Shown piece by piece: positions 1 to 7,295 of a stretch of DNA of 64,000 nucleotides (the first letter of the stretch is position 1; every line of letters starts with the position of its first letter). Below the pieces are notes generated by a model. The model did no database searches, had not been told where the DNA came from, and worked only from the letters and a program-made list of their open reading frames with translations. The translations under genes and the position numbers were made by a program. This DNA is from Amycolatopsis sp. NBC_00345. GTDB lineage: Bacteria > Actinomycetota > Actinomycetes > Mycobacteriales > Pseudonocardiaceae. Where the stretch lies: assembly GCF_036116635.1 (NCBI RefSeq), contig NZ_CP107995.1, forward strand, positions 7,378,001-7,442,000. The letters run 5' to 3'.

Positions 1-2
1 CG

Positions 3-839
3 CTGGGGCTGTGCAAGAAGTCCATCGTCGCCGACTCGCTCAGCCCGATGGTCGAAGCGTGCTTCGCGACGCCGGCGGACCAGATGACGTTCGCGACGGC
101 CTGGCTCGGCGCCATCGGGTACACCCTGCAGCTGTTCTTCGACTTCTCCGGCTACTCCGACATGGCGATCGGCCTCGGCCGGATGCTCGGCTTCCGGCTG
201 CCGGAGAACTTCGCGCGCCCGTACTCGTCGGTGACGATCACGGAGTTCTGGCGGCGCTGGCACATGTCGCTGTCACGCTGGTTCCGCGACTACGTCTACA
301 TCCCGCTGGGCGGCAACCGCTCCGGCGCCGGGCGCACGTACCGCAACCTGTGCATCGTGTTCGTGCTGACGGGTTTCTGGCACGGCGCGCAATGGACGTT
401 CCTGATCTGGGGTTGTTACCACGGCGCGCTGCTGGTGATCGAACGCCGCTTCAACCTCGCCGAGACGCCGTCGCGCCCGGCCGCCCGGATCGCGCGCCGC
501 GCGCTGACACTGCTCCTCGTGGTGTTCGGCTGGGTGTTCTTCCGCTCGGCCGACCTGGGCCACGCGCTCGCCATGATCGGCCACATGCTCCTGCCGGACT
601 TCGGCGGCCTCGGCGACGTCGTCGAAAGCGCCCTGACCAACCAGCGGCTGCTCATCCTCCTCGCCGCGCTGGCGATCTTCTTCCTCCCGGCGCACCCCGT
701 CACGGGCCCGCTCCTGGAGTCCTCCCGCAGCCGCGGCGCGACGGCCCTGCGCATCGGCGTGATGACCGTCGGCCTCGTCTACGCCGCCATCCTGGTCGCG
801 ACGGGGACATTCAGCCCGTTCCTTTACTACCAGTTCTGA
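3..839 (+). CDS. MBOAT family O-acyltransferase (AlgI-like), 5' truncated
   Basis: The reading frame is open from the left window edge, so the N-terminal half is missing; about 278 C-terminal residues remain. Seen: the MBOAT block FWRRWHMSLSRWFRDYVYIP followed by LGGNR, then TGFWHGAQWTFLIWGCYHG with the conserved catalytic-type His in FWHG, and several hydrophobic segments to the C-terminus. Family knowledge: AlgI/DltB-type membrane acyltransferases move acyl groups across the membrane onto extracellular polysaccharides, usually with an SGNH partner of AlgX/AlgJ type. A candidate partner sits about 19 kb downstream (19780-21099) rather than next door. The acceptor polymer cannot be told. A strong terminator follows at 872-913. 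Confidence 0.88.
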   Translation: MGLCKKSIVADSLSPMVEACFATPADQMTFATAWLGAIGYTLQLFFDFSGYSDMAIGLGRMLGFRLPENFARPYSSVTITEFWRRWHMSLSRWFRDYVYIPLGGNRSGAGRTYRNLCIVFVLTGFWHGAQWTFLIWGCYHGALLVIERRFNLAETPSRPAARIARRALTLLLVVFGWVFFRSADLGHALAMIGHMLLPDFGGLGDVVESALTNQRLLILLAALAIFFLPAHPVTGPLLESSRSRGATALRIGVMTVGLVYAAILVATGTFSPFLYYQF

Positions 840-871
840 GAGCGAACCTCAGGTGACTGTCCGCAGTTGGT

Positions 872-913
872 GACACGGGGGCACCGCCCACGTGGGGGAT
901 GTGCCCCCGTGTC
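872..913 (+). terminator. Rho-independent-type hairpin after the MBOAT gene
   Basis: GACACGGGGGCAC (872-884) is perfectly complemented by GTGCCCCCGTGTC (901-913), a 13-bp stem with a 16-nt loop, 33 bases after the MBOAT stop codon. There is no long T tract, as usual in high-GC actinobacteria. The rest of 914-1107 is somewhat AT-richer and probably holds the promoter of the gene starting at 1108; I could not fix -35 and -10 boxes. Confidence 0.7.
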
Positions 914-1107
914 CCTCCTACGGGGTTTTCGGCGTTTCGGAGAAAACCGCTGAACGTGAAAATTCTTGCCCAGAGTCACCTAGCACCTGGAATATTGTCC
1001 CCCAAATTTCTTATTTCGCGGGTCACCCCAAGCGCGTAAAGTAACTCCCCGCGCTCGAACAGATACGCAACGCACTCGTCCGTTCGAGTGGTTCAAGGAG
1101 GTGGACC

Positions 1108-2112
1108 GTGGTCGCGGAAGACGACCGTCCTCGCCGGAATTCGCTTCAGGAGATCTTCTGGACCCGCACCACATTATTACTGACCGTGCTCGTCGTGATC
1201 GCGGTGCTGAGCCTGTGGATCTCCAGCATGATGGACGCAGGCACGGGCAAAACGCTCGTCACCTCGTTGGGCACCGGCACGCTGATCTCCGCGCTGGTCG
1301 GCTTTGGACAGACCTTGATCACCGCCAGCGCGTCGCAGCGCGCGATGGTGACCCCGTTGATCGAGGAGAGCCGGCGCGCGCTCGAGGACCTCAGCGCCGA
1401 ATACCGGTCGCTCAACAAGGAGTTCTTTCCCACGCACGTGTTCGACGCGACGACCGACCCCGACCCGGCGTTCAACCGCATGCTGATGTCGGACCTGGAC
1501 AACACACGCCAGTACTTCTTCCGCGGCTTCTCCGGACGTCACGCGGCGGCCCGGCTTCTGTTGACTCGCACCGATCGTGAGCTGCACGCCGTGATCGCCG
1601 ACCCGCGCGACGCCGGTTCCATCAGCGGTCGCGCGCGTTACCTGCTGCGGCGGGAGGCGGCGGAAGTCGACTACGAGGCGATCCAGAGCGGCCTGCACGA
1701 AGAGATCCACATCGGACTCGTCGGGCTGTTCCTGGCCCGCAGCCGGTGCGCGCAGGTGGACATCACCGTGGTCGCGGACCCGCCACTGGACCGGCTGGAG
1801 ATGTTCGACGCGAGCGTGTGGGTCACGTTGTACAGCGACGTGCGCGGAGCGACCAAGCTGTACCCGCGGTCGCTGCGGTTCACCGAGGGCTCCTTCATCT
1901 ACAACATGGAACGCGCGGAGTTCCTGCGTGTCTCGCAGTCGCGGACCGGCCGCCACTTCCGCATCACGTCCGCGACGACGCGGGCCGATTTCCTTGCCCT
2001 GTTTGAAAAGATCACTGGATCCGACTTGTCCGAGGAGAACTTCCGCGACATGGAGGGAAGGTTCCACGCCTTCCGCGCGGAATTCTCCGCACGAGCCGAG
2101 CTAGGGAGCTGA
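1108..2112 (+). CDS. Two-TM membrane protein with cytoplasmic alpha/beta domain, unknown function
   Basis: Not recognised as a named family. 334 residues; GTG start chosen because AAGGAGG (about 1095-1101) lies 6 bases upstream. Residues about 20-42 and 48-70 are hydrophobic and form a hairpin anchor, separated by a short MDAGTGK-containing loop. From about residue 80 the protein is soluble and charged. The stretch YFFRGFSGRHAAARLL followed by LHAVIADP recalls the N-terminal part of phospholipase-D-like folds, but no HxK motif is visible, so any catalytic activity is doubtful. A C-terminal beta-rich region follows (VDITVVADPP, VWVTLYSD). The stop is 6 bases before the next gene, so the two are probably co-transcribed. 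The 2-TM plus soluble-domain layout resembles membrane effectors of conflict systems, but no sensor or nucleotide cyclase is adjacent. Confidence 0.75.
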   Translation: MVAEDDRPRRNSLQEIFWTRTTLLLTVLVVIAVLSLWISSMMDAGTGKTLVTSLGTGTLISALVGFGQTLITASASQRAMVTPLIEESRRALEDLSAEYRSLNKEFFPTHVFDATTDPDPAFNRMLMSDLDNTRQYFFRGFSGRHAAARLLLTRTDRELHAVIADPRDAGSISGRARYLLRREAAEVDYEAIQSGLHEEIHIGLVGLFLARSRCAQVDITVVADPPLDRLEMFDASVWVTLYSDVRGATKLYPRSLRFTEGSFIYNMERAEFLRVSQSRTGRHFRITSATTRADFLALFEKITGSDLSEENFRDMEGRFHAFRAEFSARAELGS

Positions 2113-2118
2113 GCCGTC

Positions 2119-2757
2119 TTGCTCACTCGCTTGTCCCCCCTGAACCAACTGGCCACACGGCTGCGCTCGGCGGGTTTCCCGCTGGCACAGGACTGGCGCA
2201 CCGTGGACATCTGGTTCCGAAAATGGGCTTCACAAACGGAGTTGCGCGATGAGCTGCGCGCACTGCTACGCGCACCGGACCCGGAGACCGCCGCGGTCAT
2301 GCTCCGCAACTCCCGCGAGACGACCACCCATTTCGCCTGGTGCCTGCAGGATTGTCCGGACGATCCGTTCTCGTTCTGGCTGCACGAATACAAACCGCAG
2401 GAAGACTGGCGCGAGGGCTACGCCGATTCTGTGCACAACCACAGGTATCACTTCTGCACCACCATTCTCCGCGGCAACTACCTGCACGAGCGGTACTCCA
2501 CGACCCGCGACGGGGACAGCGGCTTGATCACGTCCGCGCAGCTGCGGCGCCGGGCGCTGTGCCAGGCGGGCGCGTCGTCGATCATGCTCGCCGACGAATT
2601 CCACCGCATTCCCGAAGCCGCCGACGGGACCATGACTTTCCTGGTGAAATCACGCCCCGTGACCGTTTCCAGTCTCTCCTACGACCCGGCCACAGGAATC
2701 GGGCATCGTCACGTTCCGGTAGAGGTCCGATTGGGGGAACTGGCCGACCGAGTCTAG
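2119..2757 (+). CDS. Cupin-like protein of unknown function
   Basis: 212 residues from a TTG start with AGGGAG about 10 bases upstream, 6 bases after the 2-TM gene, suggesting translational coupling. Seen: SVHNHRYHFCTTILRGNYLHE, with paired His spaced HNHxxHF and a following Gly-rich strand, then DEFHRIPEAADGTMTFLVKS with a late His. This resembles the two cupin motifs of small metal-binding beta-barrels such as cysteine-dioxygenase-like proteins; inference only. No signal peptide or membrane segment. Tight pairing with the membrane protein suggests a shared job. A metalloenzyme or a ligand-binding regulator are both possible. Confidence 0.7.
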   Translation: MLTRLSPLNQLATRLRSAGFPLAQDWRTVDIWFRKWASQTELRDELRALLRAPDPETAAVMLRNSRETTTHFAWCLQDCPDDPFSFWLHEYKPQEDWREGYADSVHNHRYHFCTTILRGNYLHERYSTTRDGDSGLITSAQLRRRALCQAGASSIMLADEFHRIPEAADGTMTFLVKSRPVTVSSLSYDPATGIGHRHVPVEVRLGELADRV

Positions 2758-2830
2758 CTACAACCCGCCGTAACGGGCGCATACCATTGCTCCACCCGCT
2801 CGAATGCCGAAGCCGGGATCGGAGAGATGT

Positions 2831-3553
2831 ATGCGCGCGCAAAAGAACAGTGTTCAGCCGACGGCGATCGCCGCGGCGAAGGTCACCGCGGCCACGATCA
2901 CCCCAGCGACGATCAGCGCGGTGGAGAACCGCGTCCAGCAGTTGTGCTGGCGGTACGCCGAACGGCTGCCGTTCCACGGCTGGCACCACGTGAGCTTCGT
3001 CCGCTCCAAGGCGGTCGACTTCGCGACGGCCAACGGCGCCGACGCGAGCGTGGTCGAGGTGGCCGCCCTGGTGCACGACGTGAACTACCTCGTCCTGCGC
3101 AACTCGCCCGCCGCCGCCGGCAGCGAGCTGCGCCGGGGCCTGCTCGCCGACTGCGGCGTGCCCGATGAGGTCGCCGACTGGATCGACGACCTCATCGACG
3201 AGGCCGAGATGGCCAACCGCGGCCGGCACATCTCACTGGAGGCGCAGGCCCTGAGCGACGCCGACACGCTGTTCAAGGCGCTGCCGGTGACACCCGTGGT
3301 GCTCGCCCACCGCTACCTGCAGGAGAACAACGTCAGCCTGAAGGACCTGGCCCACAAGATCGTCGGCGAGCAGTGCGACGTCCACGACAGCGGCTACTAC
3401 TTCTACAACCCGGAGGCCGCCGCCACGTACTCCCGCTGGGCCACCGCGAACCTCCAGCTGTGGCGCTGCATCAAGGAGGCCGTGGACGACCCGACGGTCG
3501 TCGAGCTGCTCGACGCCGTGCACGCCGTGGACAGCACCCTCGCGGCATCCTGA
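2831..3553 (+). CDS. HD-domain protein, putative metal-dependent phosphohydrolase
   Basis: About 240 residues. ATG 2831 is preferred over the in-frame ATG at 2804 because GGAGAG sits 5 bases before it. Seen: FHGWHHVSFVRSKAVDF with metal-ligand His, then AALVHDVNYL carrying the HD doublet, and EAQALSDADTLFKAL supplying the last Asp. This H...HD...D pattern defines the HD superfamily (nucleotide or cyclic-nucleotide phosphohydrolases). The HD doublet is followed by an insertion (LRNSPAAAGSELRRGLLADC). It lies 73 bases after the cupin-like gene on the same strand and may share its transcript. The substrate is unknown. The N-terminal 30 residues are Ala/Thr rich and may be a linker. Confidence 0.8.
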   Translation: MRAQKNSVQPTAIAAAKVTAATITPATISAVENRVQQLCWRYAERLPFHGWHHVSFVRSKAVDFATANGADASVVEVAALVHDVNYLVLRNSPAAAGSELRRGLLADCGVPDEVADWIDDLIDEAEMANRGRHISLEAQALSDADTLFKALPVTPVVLAHRYLQENNVSLKDLAHKIVGEQCDVHDSGYYFYNPEAAATYSRWATANLQLWRCIKEAVDDPTVVELLDAVHAVDSTLAAS

Positions 3554-3563
3554 CCCGGTTCGT

Positions 3564-4214
3564 TCAGCCCTGGCCGTACCCCCTCAGCTTCTCGACGACA
3601 CGCTCGATCTCCGCGGGCGGCAGCAGCGTGGGGCTGCCCGCGGACCGGGCCAGCAGCCACAGCCGGCAGACCCACTCGAGCTGCTGCACCCGGTGGTACG
3701 CCGCGCCGAGGCCATCGCCGTACGCCACGGTGCCGTGGTTGGCGAGCAGGCAGCCGCGGCGGCCGTCGAGGGCCTTGAGCATCGCCGACGCCAACTCCTC
3801 CGTGCCGTACGTCGCGTACTCGGCGACCCGCACGGTCGGGCCGATCGTCGCGAGGATGTAGTGGATCGGCGGCACCTCGTCGAGCAGTGTCGAGACCGCG
3901 GTGGCGTGCACCGAGTGTGTGTGCACCACCGCGGTCACCGAGGCGCCGTCCGGGTCCACGGCCCGGTTGTAGACGGTCAGGTGCATGGGCAGCTCGCTGG
4001 TCGGCCTCAACTCCCCCTCGACGATCTCGCCGTCGAGCCCGACCACCGGGATGTCGGCCGGCTCGAGCCCGGCGTAGTCCACTCCCGTGGGCGTGACCGC
4101 GACCAGCGCCCCGTCCCGCACCGACACGTTGCCGGACGTACCGACCACCAGCCCGTCGGCCGTCATCCGACGGGCGTACTCACAGACCGCCGCTCGTTCC
4201 TCCGCCAGGATCAT
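3564..4214 (-). CDS. Class II aldolase/adducin family protein
   Basis: 216 residues, the usual size of L-fuculose-1-phosphate / L-ribulose-5-phosphate aldolase-epimerase enzymes. Seen: GTSGNVSVRDG (phosphate binding), TSELPMH with the catalytic-type Glu, VVHTHS with paired zinc His, and LLANHG with the third zinc His. Expected role: zinc-dependent cleavage of a phosphorylated keto-sugar into dihydroxyacetone phosphate and an aldehyde. Its ATG directly follows the TGA of the upstream FGGY kinase with no gap, so kinase and aldolase probably act in sequence. Last gene of the three-gene operon read leftward from about 6.8 kb. Whether it is an aldolase or a 4-epimerase is not decided by these motifs. 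Confidence 0.9.
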   Translation of the reverse strand: MILAEERAAVCEYARRMTADGLVVGTSGNVSVRDGALVAVTPTGVDYAGLEPADIPVVGLDGEIVEGELRPTSELPMHLTVYNRAVDPDGASVTAVVHTHSVHATAVSTLLDEVPPIHYILATIGPTVRVAEYATYGTEELASAMLKALDGRRGCLLANHGTVAYGDGLGAAYHRVQQLEWVCRLWLLARSAGSPTLLPPAEIERVVEKLRGYGQG

Positions 4215-5663
4215 TCACAGCCTCCAAAGACCACGCGCGGCGGACAGGGATGCCTGGTAATCGGCGTAACCGCGCTCGTACGCAGCCACATTCTCGGGCC
4301 GGAACTCCACCACGCGCGAATTCGCCGCCCACCGCTCGCGGTCGAACGGCGTGCCGAGCGCCGCCGCGGCGGTGAGCACGGCGCCGCGCGCCCCCACCCC
4401 GGGGTCACTCGGGATGACGATCGGCCGGCCGAGCACGTCCGCGAAGATGCGGATCCATTCCGGTGACCGCACGCCGCCACCGCAGGCGTACAGCCGGCCG
4501 GACAGTCCGGCCGCCTCGAAACAGTGCCGCGCCGCATACGCGATCGACTCACACAGCGCCCGCACCAGGTCCGCCCGCCCGGTTTCGAGACTGATCCCGG
4601 CGAACTGCGCCCGCGCGCCGGCGTCGACAAACGGCGCACGCTCACCGGACACCGACAGGAACGGCAGCGCCCGTGCCCCGCGCGCGCCCGGCTCGCTACT
4701 CGCCAGCAGCGGGTCGATTTCGGCGACGTCGATCCCCAGCAGCGCGCACACCCAGTCGATGCCCGCGGTGCCGACCATCGCCGGCATCGCGCGGAGGTAC
4801 TCGGCCTCGTCCGGCGTGCAGAGGAACATCCCGGCCGGCTCGCCCTCGGGGTCGAACGTGGTGTCGGCCGTGAGCACCTGGCAGGCCAGCGTGGTGCCCG
4901 CCGTGAGGATGCCGTCGCCCGCCTCCCGCACGCCGGCGCCGATCGCGCTGGCCGGCAGGTCGAACGGCCCGGCCGTGACCGGCAGCCCCACCGGCAGGCC
5001 GAGCAGGGCCGCCCCTCGCGCGTCGAGCCGGAACACCGACTTCGCCGGCGCCGGCTTGGCGAACAGGGCCCGCCGGTGGCCGAGCCCGCAGGCCTCGATG
5101 GCCGCCTCGTCGTACCGCCGGGTGACCGGGTCGAGGAACGGCAGCGACGCGTCGGACACGTCGACGGTGATCTCCCCGGTGAGCCGCTGCAGCACCGCGT
5201 CCACGCAGTAGCCGGCCACGACGGCCCGGTCGAGCACCTCGGGCTCATGAGCGTCCAAATAGGACATTATCGCGGCGGCGCAGCCCGGGAACATGCCGGA
5301 TCCGGTGCGGCGGAAGACTTCCCGGGCGACTCCCTCGGCCTGCCACCGCGCGAGCAGGGTGTTGGCCCGGCCGTCGAGCCACGAGATCGCGGGCCGCACC
5401 GCGGCGCCGGACTCGTCGCGCAGCCACATTCCGTCGCCCTGCCCGGTGAGCGCCAGCGCGGTGACGGGGCCCGGCAGCCGGGCGGCGACCTCGCGCACCA
5501 CCGTGACAACCGTGGCCACCACCTGGTCGAGGTCCTGCTCGACCCGGCCGCCGGCGAGGTGGTGCACCTCGGACGGCGTGCACGCGCTCGCCACGGACGT
5601 CCCGTCCTCGTCGAACACCACGGCCTTGGTGAGCGACGTGCCGATGTCGACCCCGACGATCAC
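4215..5663 (-). CDS. FGGY-family carbohydrate kinase
   Basis: 482 residues, normal for the family. Seen: N-terminal DIGTSLTKAVVFDEDG (phosphate-1 loop), SWLDGRANTLLARW, a central TAGPFDLPASAIGAG block and the C-terminal ATP-site ACGGGVRSPEW. These proteins phosphorylate ketoses or polyols in the cytoplasm (xylulokinase, ribulokinase, erythritol kinase, LsrK). Its start overlaps the stop of the dehydrogenase gene by 4 bases (ATGA), and its stop touches the aldolase start. The product is probably the aldolase substrate. The exact sugar cannot be read from the sequence. Confidence 0.9.
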   Translation of the reverse strand: MIVGVDIGTSLTKAVVFDEDGTSVASACTPSEVHHLAGGRVEQDLDQVVATVVTVVREVAARLPGPVTALALTGQGDGMWLRDESGAAVRPAISWLDGRANTLLARWQAEGVAREVFRRTGSGMFPGCAAAIMSYLDAHEPEVLDRAVVAGYCVDAVLQRLTGEITVDVSDASLPFLDPVTRRYDEAAIEACGLGHRRALFAKPAPAKSVFRLDARGAALLGLPVGLPVTAGPFDLPASAIGAGVREAGDGILTAGTTLACQVLTADTTFDPEGEPAGMFLCTPDEAEYLRAMPAMVGTAGIDWVCALLGIDVAEIDPLLASSEPGARGARALPFLSVSGERAPFVDAGARAQFAGISLETGRADLVRALCESIAYAARHCFEAAGLSGRLYACGGGVRSPEWIRIFADVLGRPIVIPSDPGVGARGAVLTAAAALGTPFDRERWAANSRVVEFRPENVAAYERGYADYQASLSAARGLWRL

Positions 5664-6700
5664 GGCTGCCGCCCGAGCACCTCGGGGTTGGCGAGGTTCG
5701 CCGGTCGCTCACCGCGGGCATACCGGCCGACCTCGGCCGCCACGATCGCGGCCGCCCGCTCCGCCGTCTGCCGGCTCGCCCCGGCGAGGTGCGGGGTGGC
5801 GATCACGTTCGGCGCCTCGCGCAGCGCCCAGTCGGCGGGCGGTGGCTCGATATCATACACGTCCAGAGCCAGCGCGCCGAGTTTGCCGGAGCGCAGGGCC
5901 TGCGGCAGGGGCGCGTAGTCGAGCAAGCCGCCGCGAGCGGTGTTGACCAGTACGGCGCCGTCGGGCAGCAGGGCCAGCTTGCTCGCGTCGATGAGGTGCC
6001 GCGTCTGCTCGGTGAGCCGCGCGTGCAAGCTGACGACGTAACTGCGCCGCAACAGCTCGTCGAGCTCCACAACCTGCGCGCCGTCGGCCGCGATCGCCGC
6101 CGGGTCCGCGAAGGGATCGGCGACCAGTACCTCGGCACCGAACGCGAGCAGCACCTTGGCGACGCGGGAACCGATGGCGCCGTAGCCGACCAGCCCGACA
6201 GTGGTGCCGCCCAATTCGAGCCCGGCCTGGTCGTAGGCGTAGTAGTCGCCGCGCCAGGTCCCGCGCAACAGCTCCGCCGACGACGTCGCGATCCGCCGCA
6301 TCGCGGCGAGGATCATGCCGACGGCGAACTCGGCCGCCGCACCGGCATTACGACCCGGCGCATACGTCACCGCGACACCGGCCTCCGTCGCCGCGGCGAG
6401 GTCGACGTTCACCGGCCCGCCCCGGCACACCGAGACCAGCTTGAGCCCCGGCGCGGCGGTGAAAACCTGTTTGGTGAACGGCGCCATCTGCGTCACCGCG
6501 ACCTCGGCGCCCGCGAGCGCCTCGATCACCTGCTCCTCGGTGCCACTGGCCTCGTGCACGTTGCCGACCGGGCCGAACGGCTCCACCGGCCACGGCAGGG
6601 CGAGCTCGGTGATCTCATGGTCCGCGCCGAGCTCGGCGCGGACGGCGCCGGCCAGCAGGCCGGGACCGACGAAATGGTCTCCCGCAGCGAGAATGTGCAA
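5660..6700 (-). CDS. D-isomer-specific 2-hydroxyacid dehydrogenase (SerA-like)
   Basis: 346 residues. The start is TTG at 6700; AGGGAG lies about 7 bases upstream and no better start exists. Seen: the NAD(P) fold VGLVGYGAIGSRVAKVL near residue 160, NTARGGLLDYAPL with the catalytic Arg, DVYDIEPPPADW with the Glu, and ATPHLAGAS with the catalytic His. It oxidises or reduces a 2-hydroxy/2-keto acid with NAD(P)H. It is first in the dehydrogenase-kinase-aldolase operon, so an acid derived from the same carbohydrate is the likely substrate rather than 3-phosphoglycerate. No C-terminal ACT domain is present, unlike true serine-pathway SerA. A large inverted repeat lies just upstream. Confidence 0.9.
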   Translation of the reverse strand: MHILAAGDHFVGPGLLAGAVRAELGADHEITELALPWPVEPFGPVGNVHEASGTEEQVIEALAGAEVAVTQMAPFTKQVFTAAPGLKLVSVCRGGPVNVDLAAATEAGVAVTYAPGRNAGAAAEFAVGMILAAMRRIATSSAELLRGTWRGDYYAYDQAGLELGGTTVGLVGYGAIGSRVAKVLLAFGAEVLVADPFADPAAIAADGAQVVELDELLRRSYVVSLHARLTEQTRHLIDASKLALLPDGAVLVNTARGGLLDYAPLPQALRSGKLGALALDVYDIEPPPADWALREAPNVIATPHLAGASRQTAERAAAIVAAEVGRYARGERPANLANPEVLGRQP

Positions 6701-6730
6701 CTCTGCTCCCTCACTCGCTCTGTGTCGATT

Positions 6731-6806
6731 ACCAAAAAGGCCGGAAGTAAGCCGACCGGGAATGGCGACAGACCTGCGAAAACTGCTTACTTCCGGTCGG
6801 TTTGGT
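6731..6806. promoter_or_regulatory. Large inverted repeat upstream of the dehydrogenase-kinase-aldolase operon
   Basis: ACCAAAAAGGCCGGAAGTAAGC (first 20 bases at 6731-6750, arm to 6752) pairs with the arm at 6785-6806; 19 of 22 positions are complementary, with the core GGAAGTAAGC / GCTTACTTCC perfect. The 32-base spacing suggests two operator half-sites rather than a terminator. The arms sit between rpiB-like and the TTG start at 6700, where the leftward promoter must be. The motif differs from the operator-like sites at 9710 and 11216, so a second regulator may act here. Confidence 0.55.
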
Positions 6807-6839
6807 ATCTACCGGCACAGTATGCGGCCTGGCCCCGGT

Positions 6840-7295
6840 TCAGCGGGCGTTCTCGTACTTGGTGATGTGCTCGACCTTGCTCGCGCTGGCCGAAGCGGGG
6901 TCAAAACGGTACCCGACCCACTCGGCGACGATCTTCTTCGCCACCTCGGGACCGATCGCGCGGGCGCCGAAGGTGATCACCTGGCAGTTGTTGGATTTGA
7001 TCGACCGCTCGGCGGAATAGGAGTCGTGCGCGACGGTCGCCCGCACTCCCGGCACCTTGTTCGCCGAGATGGCCATGCCGATCCCCGTGCCGCACACCAG
7101 CACCCCGCGGTCCGCCTCGCCACCGGCGATCGCCTCCGCCGCCGCGAGCCCGAGCAGTGGGTACGCCCGGTCGTCACCGGCGTCCGCGACGCCGAGGTCA
7201 GTCACCTCCTCGACCCGGTCGTCGGCCAGCAGCAGGTCGCGCAGCTGGTTCTTGAGGTCCACCCCGGCGTTGTCCGCCGCCACCACGATCCGCAT
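6840..7295 (-). CDS. RpiB/LacAB-family sugar-phosphate isomerase
   Basis: 151 residues, the typical length. Seen: N-terminal VVAADNAGVDLK, the catalytic-Cys loop VCGTGIGMAISANKVPGVRA, and AHDSYSAERSIKSNNCQ followed by ITFGARAIG. This family interconverts aldose and ketose phosphates (ribose-5-P/ribulose-5-P, allose-6-P, and erythrulose-4-P/erythrose-4-P). Its ATG overlaps the TGA of the DhaKL-type kinase by one base, a strong hint that it isomerises that kinase's product. In M. smegmatis tetritol catabolism a DAK-type erythrulose kinase is followed by an RpiB-type isomerase, a close parallel from family knowledge. Last gene of its operon. Confidence 0.9.
   Translation of the reverse strand: MRIVVAADNAGVDLKNQLRDLLLADDRVEEVTDLGVADAGDDRAYPLLGLAAAEAIAGGEADRGVLVCGTGIGMAISANKVPGVRATVAHDSYSAERSIKSNNCQVITFGARAIGPEVAKKIVAEWVGYRFDPASASASKVEHITKYENAR

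Noticed and set aside
1108..3553. A CBASS-type anti-phage system (2-TM effector plus regulator)
   Set aside because: No cyclic-nucleotide synthase or SMODS-type domain is visible near the genes, so the name was not used; only a general candidate system is reported.
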